This document shows, in pieces, positions 1 to 6,396 of a DNA stretch of 8,361 nucleotides. Source of the DNA: an uncultured Prevotellaceae bacterium. GTDB taxonomy: Bacteria; Bacteroidota; Bacteroidia; Bacteroidales; Muribaculaceae. The notes under the pieces are model-generated. The model worked only from the letters and a program-made list of their open reading frames with translations, had not been told where the DNA came from and searched no databases. Within the stretch, counting starts at the first letter, position 1. Each line of letters starts with the position of its first letter. A program made the position numbers and the translations under genes. The stretch covers positions 1 to 8,361 of the forward strand of contig CALBLR010000371.1 in NCBI GenBank assembly GCA_937896015.1, given 5' to 3'.

Positions 1-813
1 GTGGTGTATTCGCGCAGCATGGCGCACGCGCGCCTGCTCATGTCGCGGGCCGAGCTGGTGTTTTGCCTCGACTTCAACGTGCTGCAGCGCATCGACCAGC
101 TGGGCCGCGAGCTGGGCCGCGTCAGAGTGCCAAAGGTGCTCATCGACCACCACCTCGACCCCGACTCCACATTCGACCTGCGCATATCGTTTCCCGAAGC
201 CTCGTCGACGTGCGAACTCGTGTTCCGCACCGTGATGCAGCTGGGACTGCTGCGCTACATGGACCGTACCGTGGCCGAGAACCTATACACGGGTCTGATG
301 ACCGACACCGGCAACTTCACCTACAGCTGCAACGACCCCGAGATTTTCGAGATTGTGGCCATGCTCATGCAGAAGGACATCGACCGCGCCGCGCTCTACA
401 AGCAGGCCATGAACACCTTCAGCGCCGACTGCCTGCGCCTGCAGGGCTTTGCCTTGTCGCAGAAGATGGAGGTGGTCCCGCAAAAGCGGGCCGCCATCAT
501 TGCACTGACGGCAGCCGAATTGCAGCAGTTCAACTATGTGAAGGGCGACACCGAGGGCCTGGTCAACAAGCCGCTGGCCATTCCAGGCGTGTGCTGGAGC
601 GTGCTGCTGCGCGAGGATGCCGACAAGGTGAAGGTGTCGATGCGCAGTGAGGGCGATTTTGCCGTCAACACCTTGTGCCACGACTACTTTGGCGGCGGTG
701 GCCACAAGAATGCAGCCGGCGGCGAGACCAAGGACGGCCTCGACAAGGCGCTGCAGACGGTGTATGGCATACTCGACTCGCTGCCCGACGCCGACGGCGA
801 AAGCGAGCCCTGA
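1..813 (+). CDS. DHH/DHHA1-family phosphoesterase (NrnA-type oligoribonuclease / pAp phosphatase), 5' truncated by window edge
   Basis: The visible 270 residues are the C-terminal four fifths of a DHH-superfamily phosphoesterase. Family members are about 320-350 aa, and the N-terminal metal motif (HxNPDGDA-type) must lie left of the window, so the GTG at base 1 is an internal Val codon rather than a start. Seen directly: D24 in a DFN motif, the signature D49-H50-H51, D102 in the DTG motif (all expected Mn2+ ligands), and the DHHA1 substrate-binding motif GGGGHKNAAGG at about residues 231-241. Enzymes of this type degrade nanoRNAs of 2-5 nt from one end and dephosphorylate 3'-phosphoadenosine 5'-phosphate in the cytoplasm; which activity dominates here cannot be told. 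It is followed after 53 nt by a lipoprotein gene on the same strand with no promoter motif between, so co-transcription is likely. The short tail after DHHA1 is acidic. Confidence 0.93.
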   Translation: MVYSRSMAHARLLMSRAELVFCLDFNVLQRIDQLGRELGRVRVPKVLIDHHLDPDSTFDLRISFPEASSTCELVFRTVMQLGLLRYMDRTVAENLYTGLMTDTGNFTYSCNDPEIFEIVAMLMQKDIDRAALYKQAMNTFSADCLRLQGFALSQKMEVVPQKRAAIIALTAAELQQFNYVKGDTEGLVNKPLAIPGVCWSVLLREDADKVKVSMRSEGDFAVNTLCHDYFGGGGHKNAAGGETKDGLDKALQTVYGILDSLPDADGESEP

Positions 814-866
814 AATCAGTGAAACAAAAAAAGACAGAAAATACAACTCAACACGCATACAGCAAT

Positions 867-1442
867 ATGAAATCAAAACTCATTCTCATAATCGCGGCGG
901 CAGTGGCCGCGCTCACAGCAATCACTTCGTGCAGCAGCGGCGAGAGCTATGCCGACCAGCTCAACGACGAGCGCCACGCCACCAACCACTTCTTGGCCAA
1001 CTACCGCGTGGAGGATAAAATCCCCGACGACACCGTGTTTGAAACCGGCAAAGACGCCCCGTTCTACAAACTCGATGAGGATGGCAACGTGTATATGCAG
1101 GTCATCCGCTACACCAAGCACAGCGCCGACAGTGCCAAGACGTCGCAAAACATCTACTTCCGCTACACGCGCTACAATCTGCTCTACCTCTACAACGAGG
1201 GCGACTGGAGCGGATCGGGCAATGCCGACGACATGAGCCAGGAGCCAGCCTACTTCCAGTATAACAACTACTCGATGCCGCAGTCGTCGGAGTGGGGCTA
1301 TGGCGTGCAGATGCCGCTGTGGTATCTGGGCGTCGACAGCGAGGTTAACATTGTGGTGAAGTCGCAATACGGCAAAAGCAGCGAAATCTCATATGTGGTG
1401 CCATTCATGTACCACATCCGCTACTTCCGCAGCCGCGTTTAG
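867..1442 (+). CDS. DUF4827-like lipoprotein with FKBP-like C-terminal half
   Basis: This is a 191-aa exported protein. Residues 1-21 form a lipoprotein signal peptide: MKSK, then a hydrophobic run, then lipobox I-T-S-C22. The mature protein would be lipid-anchored at C22 and face the periplasm or surface. I start at ATG 867 because the signal peptide begins exactly there; the frame is open further upstream, but that part overlaps the previous gene and is not sensible protein. The mature part is rich in Tyr and charged residues. Residues about 145-187 (GVQMPLWYLGVDSEVNIVV, then YG, then VVPFMYHIRYF) resemble the terminal strands of FKBP prolyl isomerases, where a VG...IP...YG pattern precedes the last strand. 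I recall DUF4827 proteins of this size between a DHH phosphoesterase and a phosphohexomutase in Bacteroidales, from memory only. No isomerase activity is claimed. The leader is A-rich with no Shine-Dalgarno. Confidence 0.8.
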   Translation: MKSKLILIIAAAVAALTAITSCSSGESYADQLNDERHATNHFLANYRVEDKIPDDTVFETGKDAPFYKLDEDGNVYMQVIRYTKHSADSAKTSQNIYFRYTRYNLLYLYNEGDWSGSGNADDMSQEPAYFQYNNYSMPQSSEWGYGVQMPLWYLGVDSEVNIVVKSQYGKSSEISYVVPFMYHIRYFRSRV

Positions 1443-1498
1443 CCAGCGCCACGCATAGAATCGCCAACACGAACTAACATCTAACAATACAATTAACT

Positions 1499-2884
1499 AT
1501 GTCACTAATCAAATCAATTTCAGGCATTCGCGGAACCATCGGCGGCCCTGCCGGCGATGGCCTCACTCCTCTCGACATCGTGAAGTTCACGAGTGCCTAC
1601 GCAACATTCATCCGCCGCAACACCAAGCAGACCAGCAACGTGATAGTGGTTGGCCGCGACGCGCGCCTCTCGGGCACCATGGTGCTCGATGTGGTGGTGG
1701 GCACACTCATCGGCATGGGCTTTGAGGTGGTGAACATCGGCATGGCCACCACCCCCACCACCGAACTCGCTGTGGTGTGGGAGAAAGCCTGCGGCGGCAT
1801 CATCATCACAGCCTCGCACAACCCCAAGCAGTGGAACGCGCTTAAGCTGCTCAACGAGCGCGGCGAATTCCTCACCGACGCCGAGGGCAAGGAGGTGCTG
1901 CGCCTGGCTGAGGCCGAAGACTTCGACTATGCCGAAGTCGACAATCTGGGCTACGAAAGCAAAAACGACACATATCTGCGCCGCCACATCGACGCTGTGC
2001 TCAACCTCAAGCTCGTCGATGTTGAGGCCATCAAGAAGGCCAACTTCACCGTGGCTGTCGATGCCGTCAACTCTATCGGCGGTGTGGCCATTCCCCGCCT
2101 GCTCGAGAAGCTGGGCGTGAAAAATGTGGTGAAGCTCTTCTGCGAGCCCACTGGCAACTTCGGCCACACTCCCGAACCTATTCCGCAAAACCTCACCGCC
2201 ATTGCCGACTACATGAAGCAGGGCAAGGCCGATGTGGGCTTTGTGGTCGACCCCGATGTTGACCGCCTGGCCATAATAATGGAAAACGGCGAATTCTTCG
2301 TTGAGGAATACACGCTGGTGGCCGTGGCCGACTATGTGCTGTCGCAGACTCCAGGTGCCACCGTGAGCAACCTATCGTCGTCGCGCGCGCTGCGCGATGT
2401 CACCGAGAAGCACGGCTGCAGCTACACCGCCGCCGCTGTGGGCGAGGTGAACGTCACCACCGAGATGCGCCGCACCGGCGCCGTGATTGGCGGCGAGGGC
2501 AACGGCGGAGTCATCTATCCCGAGCTGCACTATGGCCGCGACGCCCTGGTGGGCGTGGCACTCTTCCTCACTCTGCTGGCCAAGAGCGGCATGAAGGTGA
2601 GCGAGCTCAAAAAGACCTATCCGCAGTATGCCATTGCCAAGACCAAACTCGAACTGAAGCCCGGCATGGATGTCGACAAGATTCTCAATGCCGTTAAGGA
2701 GCACTACGCAGGTGAGAAGCTCACCACCATCGACGGTGTGAAGATCGACTTCGCCGACGGCTGGGCACATCTGCGCAAGAGCAACACCGAGCCCATCATT
2801 CGCATCTACAGCGAGGCCCACACCATGCAGGAGGCCGAGCAACTTGGCGAAAACGTGCGCAAAATCGTTGAAAGCCTCTGCTAA
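1499..2884 (+). CDS. glmM: Phosphoglucosamine mutase-type phosphohexomutase
   Basis: This is a complete 461-aa alpha-D-phosphohexomutase, in the usual length range (about 445-465). All four active-site loops are present: phosphoserine loop TASHNP with S106; Mg2+ loop DPDVDR at 251-256; sugar-binding loop GGEGNGG at 331-337 with E333; and phosphate-binding loop RKSNTEPIIR at 426-435. The expected reaction is glucosamine-6-phosphate to glucosamine-1-phosphate, feeding UDP-GlcNAc for peptidoglycan and LPS. The loops are not those of the textbook enterobacterial GlmM (GGEQSGH, DGDGDR, RKSGTEP). They look more like the archaeal-type GlmM/PMM group, so a phosphomannomutase or phosphoglucomutase role cannot be excluded. 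The ATG at 1499 is the first start after the previous stop (56-nt A-rich gap, no Shine-Dalgarno) and leads straight into the conserved SGIRGTIGG opening. A terminator follows 30 nt after the stop. Confidence 0.9.
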   Translation: MSLIKSISGIRGTIGGPAGDGLTPLDIVKFTSAYATFIRRNTKQTSNVIVVGRDARLSGTMVLDVVVGTLIGMGFEVVNIGMATTPTTELAVVWEKACGGIIITASHNPKQWNALKLLNERGEFLTDAEGKEVLRLAEAEDFDYAEVDNLGYESKNDTYLRRHIDAVLNLKLVDVEAIKKANFTVAVDAVNSIGGVAIPRLLEKLGVKNVVKLFCEPTGNFGHTPEPIPQNLTAIADYMKQGKADVGFVVDPDVDRLAIIMENGEFFVEEYTLVAVADYVLSQTPGATVSNLSSSRALRDVTEKHGCSYTAAAVGEVNVTTEMRRTGAVIGGEGNGGVIYPELHYGRDALVGVALFLTLLAKSGMKVSELKKTYPQYAIAKTKLELKPGMDVDKILNAVKEHYAGEKLTTIDGVKIDFADGWAHLRKSNTEPIIRIYSEAHTMQEAEQLGENVRKIVESLC

Positions 2885-2914
2885 TCAAGCAGCCGCATCA
2901 TAAAAACATAGAGT

Positions 2915-2967
2915 CACACAGGCTGCCGCCCCGCAAAAAAAGTGGACGGCAGCCTGCGTGCGTTTTT
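2915..2967 (+). terminator. Rho-independent terminator after glmM
   Basis: The left arm at 2915-2928 pairs with the right arm at 2947-2960. This gives 10 perfect base pairs (CAGGCTGCCG with CGGCAGCCTG), one A-C mismatch at 2918/2957, and three more pairs. Two bases later comes a T5 tract at 2963-2967. The 18-nt loop contains a run of seven A (2935-2941). It lies between the glmM stop at 2884 and the glycosyltransferase start and would end the phosphoesterase-lipoprotein-glmM transcript. Confidence 0.85.
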
Positions 2968-3003
2968 AATGTGTGTGGCTCCGCCAAACCAATCCAATTT
3001 GAT

Positions 3004-4128
3004 ATGAACAATTCCTACAGCCATTTGCGAATAATCCACCTCGTGTCAAACAAAGCCTGGGGCGGGGGCGAGCGCTACGCCCTCGACCTCATGCGCGCTC
3101 TTGCGGCTCACGGCCACGAGGTGACCGCCGCTGTGCGCGCCGGCAGCGTGGCCATTGAGCCAATCAGGCAGGCCGGCATAGCAGTGGTGGCAATGCCGCT
3201 GCGTGGCATGGCCGACGCCGTGAGTGCATGGCGCCTTGCCGCACTCATTGGCCGCACTCCGTGTGTGGTGCATGTGCACAACTTCAAGGACGTGGCCACT
3301 GCGGCCCTGGCCCGCACGCTGGCCCGCAACCGCCGCGCCGCCATAGTGGTTACGCGCCACCTTGCGCGCCCCGGCAAGACCGATGCGCTGCACTCGATGC
3401 TCTACCGCGCCGCCGACGCAGTGGTGTTCGTGTCGCAGTTTGCCCTCAACGCCTTCATGGCAGCTTCGCCGAGGGTCGACGGCGGCAAGCTCACCGTGAT
3501 CCACAACAGCATATTGCCGCCCACCGCGCCTTCGCAGCCTGTGCCCGACTTGCGCGCGCAGCTGCGCCTGAGCCCGGGCCAGCGGCTGATGATGTTTCAC
3601 GGCCGCCTGTCGCCTGAAAAAGGCGTTGAGGTGCTTGTCGACGCCCTTGCCTCAATCGGCGCTGGCAATTGGCACTTGGCTGTGGCTGGCACTGGCAGCG
3701 AACACTACGAGGCCGCTCTGCGCGCCATGGTGGCGCAGAGCGGCCTCTCGGATAGTGTTACGTTTTTGGGATTCAGAAGCGACGTGATGCCGCTCATTGC
3801 CCAGTGCGACTTTGGCGTGCTGCCATCGGTGTGCCCCGAGGCGTTCGGTCTGGCCAACCTTGAATACATGATGTGCGGCAAGCCTCACATAGCCACCAGC
3901 AGCGGGGCGCAGCCCGAGTTTGTGCGCGATGGCGTCGACGGCCTCGTGGTGGAGCCTGGCAACGCCAAGGCCCTTGCCGCCGCTGTGTCGCGCCTGCTGT
4001 CGCGCCCCGAGCAGTGCCGCCAGATGGGTGCCGCCGCCGCGGCCCATTATGCCGACTGCCTCACTTACGACCGCTTCTATGCGGCCATGCTGGCCACCTA
4101 TGGCCGCGCCCTTAGCGCAAGGCTATAG
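3004..4128 (+). CDS. Glycosyltransferase family 4 (GT-B fold)
   Basis: This is a 374-aa soluble GT4-type retaining glycosyltransferase. The N-terminal Rossmann domain opens with IIHLVSNKAWGGGERYALDL, the glycine-rich acceptor-side loop (GGGER at 20-24). The C-terminal donor domain starts near residue 195. GRLSPEKG at 200-207 supplies the Arg and Lys expected to bind the nucleotide-sugar diphosphate, and the EX7E motif spans E279 to E287 (CPEAFGLANLE). Such enzymes build LPS, capsule or exopolysaccharide at the inner membrane; donor and acceptor cannot be predicted. I chose ATG 3004 over an in-frame GTG at 2971, because the GTG abuts the terminator T-tract and would add eleven residues unlike the family start. 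No promoter motif is visible between the terminator and the ATG. The gene is not flanked by other polysaccharide genes. Its stop overlaps the stop of the opposing gene. Confidence 0.92.
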   Translation: MNNSYSHLRIIHLVSNKAWGGGERYALDLMRALAAHGHEVTAAVRAGSVAIEPIRQAGIAVVAMPLRGMADAVSAWRLAALIGRTPCVVHVHNFKDVATAALARTLARNRRAAIVVTRHLARPGKTDALHSMLYRAADAVVFVSQFALNAFMAASPRVDGGKLTVIHNSILPPTAPSQPVPDLRAQLRLSPGQRLMMFHGRLSPEKGVEVLVDALASIGAGNWHLAVAGTGSEHYEAALRAMVAQSGLSDSVTFLGFRSDVMPLIAQCDFGVLPSVCPEAFGLANLEYMMCGKPHIATSSGAQPEFVRDGVDGLVVEPGNAKALAAAVSRLLSRPEQCRQMGAAAAAHYADCLTYDRFYAAMLATYGRALSARL

Positions 4129-4130
4129 CC
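4121..4130. repeat. 10-bp palindrome joining the two convergent stop codons
   Basis: GGCTATAGCC is its own reverse complement. The central CTATAG is read as Leu-stop by the glycosyltransferase on the plus strand (4123-4128) and as Leu-stop by the 757-aa gene on the minus strand. The two coding regions therefore overlap tail to tail by exactly six bases, with no intergenic terminator. Confidence 0.9.
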
Positions 4131-6396
4131 ACCGCGTGCGCATGGCCGCGGCGGGCTTGTCGGTGCGCCAGTTGTAGGTGAGGTCGTCCACTGTGATGTG
4201 CCTGGCCTTTGCAGCGTCGGTCTGCGCGTGGCTGCGTGCGGCGTTTATGAACTGGCGCAGCACGTCGCACTTCATAACCTTCATGTTGATGCCTTGGGCA
4301 TTGTTGACGTCATTGATGTTGGCCGCCAAGAAATTCACCAGATTGGCAAAGGCCGCATAGCGTTTGCTCTGCGGCTTCAGCTCAATGCTTTCCTCGCCAG
4401 TGCTGATGTTATACGTTTCCTCATACCAGTCATCGATTGGGATGAACGCCAAGGCATAGTAGGCATCGCATTGCATCTTCTTGCTGCTGCTCAGCTTGCA
4501 CTCGTTGAGGAATTTTATGGCCTGCGCTGCATAGTCGACTTCGCCCTCTCGCGCGCTGTCGCCCATGTGCTTGGTGTAGTGGGTCAGATACCAGCAGTCG
4601 CCATACACCGATGCCTGATAGCAGGCCACGGCCAGGCTGTAGGCGTGGCTGTTCTTCTCGTCTGCGCTGCCGGCCGCTTTGTAGGCCTTAATTGTCTGCT
4701 CCATGTATTGGCAGAATTGCAGCTTCTGGTTAGAGGTGATGCGGGCGCGGGTGTCCACCGGGCCGTCGTCGCTCCAGTCGCGCACTGTCACCCTCTCATA
4801 CCACGCCGGGGTGGTGAAGTTGCGCTTTGAGGCGTAGAGCGCGATGTTTTGCCCCGACAAGAAGTTGAGCGACACTTGCTTGAGCCACGGCTCCGCCTCG
4901 GTGAACCGGCCCTCGGCAATGAGCTTGGTGCCAATCACGTCGCAGAAGTAGTCGTTCGACCGGTACACGTGGCTCTGCTCGTAGGCGTGAAGGCGGTCGA
5001 TGGGCTGGCGGGTGATGTAGCGGTAATACTTTATAAGCGTGTTGGCGCCCTGGCGCAGCACGTAGTCGCCTTCATCATAGTTGTTGTCGGCGTCTGTGCC
5101 TCCGTAGTATTGTGTCATGGCCTCCATTGCCATTGCTTCGCTGCCCATATTTGCCTTGATGAGCATCGGCGACAGGCCGCCATTCAGCACTTGGTCGCGC
5201 ACGTCGGTGTAGTGGTTGCGCTTGCGCATGAGGTCGGGGCTGTATGCCGCTTCTTCCTTTATTTTGGCGTCGAGCCACTCAAGCTCGCCGGCCACATAGT
5301 CGCGGTATCCGGTGGTGAGCTTGCTGCCGGCGGTGGAGATCATCAGCTTCAGTGCGCGCGCGTTGTCGTGCATGCGCTGCGTGCCTTCCATTGCCATGGC
5401 CTTGTCGATGTGCGCTGCGGCAGCCTGGTAGTCGCCCAGCAGGTATTCGATCCACGCGGCGGCCGAGGCCCACATGGCCGGTGTCTTGCTCTCGCCGCGG
5501 CTCACCACGCCGTTGGCCATGGTTATGAACCGCCGCGCCTCCAGGGCCAGGGCCTTGGCCTCCTTGCGGCTCATGCCGTCGCCATATTCGTCGTCCTCGC
5601 TTTCGGGCTTGGCCAGCGCGTCGGAAGCGTCCTGCACGCGGTTGGCAAAGCTCTGAATAAGGAATTGCAGCAGCGGCGCGTTGTGATCGGCGCGGTAGAT
5701 ATACTGGATGCCCGCCAGATTCTGGTAGTTGTCCATCACGGCGCGCACGCTGGCATAGTCGCCCTGCTCCATATATATGTTGCAGGCCTGCAGCGTGCGG
5801 CCCGAGCGCAGCAGCGCGTTGGCATAGATGTTGCGCATGGCCTCGCGCCACATGCCGGCGGGCATCTTCTGCCCCACGGTGGTCCAGTAGGTGATGTTGC
5901 GCTGGCTGGCGCCAAGCAGCATGTTGCAGCGCATCACCAGCAGCGCGTATTGCTGGCGCAGCCGCTTGCCCTTGTAGGCTGCGGCGGCTGCGCGCACCTG
6001 CGTCAGCTTGCGTGTGCGTGCTGCCTGGCTCGTCTTGTTGTAGTTCCACGACTCCTGCGTCACCTCGCGGCTCACGTCAAGGTATTTGTTGAGCCACGAT
6101 GTGTAGGTGAGCATCTCCTGGTCGCCCAGGCTGCGGGCCTGCATCCTCACGGTGTCGCCGTAGGCGGCATATCCATAGGGGTCGGCCTCCTTCCGGCCCA
6201 TGTAGTCGGCCCAGTAGCGCGCAATCTGCCCGTAGTAGGCCGGCCGCTGGAACTCATATATTCCCGTGGGCTGCGACGAGAATTGCTCGTAGGGGATGAT
6301 GCTGTACATGTAGTAGCTGCTTGGCCCATCCCAAATGCAGGCGTGTGCGGCCACCCACATCACGGCCAGCAGGCTAATTGCTAAAAATCTCTTCAT
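4123..6396 (-). CDS. Large secreted alpha-helical repeat (TPR-like) protein of unknown function
   Basis: I do not recognise a named family. The 757-aa product starts with a clear signal peptide (MKRF, hydrophobic core, then A-H-A at 17-19 before C20). The AHA site fits signal peptidase I. C20 could be lipidated, but His at -2 is poor for a lipobox. The mature N-terminus is aromatic-rich (CIWDGPSSYYMYS). The rest is almost all helical, with TPR-like segments: about 193-225 (LLRSGRTLQACNIYMEQGDY), 309-333 (WIEYLLGDYQAAAAHIDKA), 491-512 (KLIAEGRFTEAEPWLKQV) and 620-656. An acidic patch lies at 265-273. I see no catalytic motif. This suggests a periplasmic or surface solenoid scaffold that binds partners (inference). 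The start overlaps the upstream lipoprotein gene by 23 bases, so the two are almost certainly co-expressed. Long open frames on the opposite strand here are composition shadows. Confidence 0.82.
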   Translation of the reverse strand: MKRFLAISLLAVMWVAAHACIWDGPSSYYMYSIIPYEQFSSQPTGIYEFQRPAYYGQIARYWADYMGRKEADPYGYAAYGDTVRMQARSLGDQEMLTYTSWLNKYLDVSREVTQESWNYNKTSQAARTRKLTQVRAAAAAYKGKRLRQQYALLVMRCNMLLGASQRNITYWTTVGQKMPAGMWREAMRNIYANALLRSGRTLQACNIYMEQGDYASVRAVMDNYQNLAGIQYIYRADHNAPLLQFLIQSFANRVQDASDALAKPESEDDEYGDGMSRKEAKALALEARRFITMANGVVSRGESKTPAMWASAAAWIEYLLGDYQAAAAHIDKAMAMEGTQRMHDNARALKLMISTAGSKLTTGYRDYVAGELEWLDAKIKEEAAYSPDLMRKRNHYTDVRDQVLNGGLSPMLIKANMGSEAMAMEAMTQYYGGTDADNNYDEGDYVLRQGANTLIKYYRYITRQPIDRLHAYEQSHVYRSNDYFCDVIGTKLIAEGRFTEAEPWLKQVSLNFLSGQNIALYASKRNFTTPAWYERVTVRDWSDDGPVDTRARITSNQKLQFCQYMEQTIKAYKAAGSADEKNSHAYSLAVACYQASVYGDCWYLTHYTKHMGDSAREGEVDYAAQAIKFLNECKLSSSKKMQCDAYYALAFIPIDDWYEETYNISTGEESIELKPQSKRYAAFANLVNFLAANINDVNNAQGINMKVMKCDVLRQFINAARSHAQTDAAKARHITVDDLTYNWRTDKPAAAMRTRWL

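Noticed and set aside
1..3. GTG at base 1 as the true start of the DHH phosphoesterase.
   Set aside because: The N-terminal metal-binding motif of the family is missing, so the gene must begin left of the window.
1443..1498. Possible promoter in the A-rich gap before glmM.
   Set aside because: No TAnnTTTG or -33 TTTG pair is present; the gap looks like an A-rich translation leader inside an operon.
1520..2188. A 222-codon minus-strand open frame inside glmM.
   Set aside because: glmM has all four active-site loops in its own frame across this stretch; the antisense frame shows no motif.
2971..3003. GTG at 2971 as the glycosyltransferase start.
   Set aside because: It begins four bases after the terminator T-tract and adds eleven residues unlike GT4 N-termini, whereas ATG 3004 leads directly into the conserved first strand.
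4849..6384. A 511-codon open frame on the plus strand, opposite the 757-aa gene.
   Set aside because: Its product is an unstructured His/Val/Leu/Ala-rich string without motifs. It is explained by GC-rich third positions of the minus-strand gene, which has a signal peptide and sensible helical sequence.
4123..6396. Possible mobile or defence-system protein, because of its size and unknown function.
   Set aside because: It has a signal peptide and a helical-repeat layout, no nuclease, ATPase or recombinase motif, and sits among core envelope genes with matching composition.
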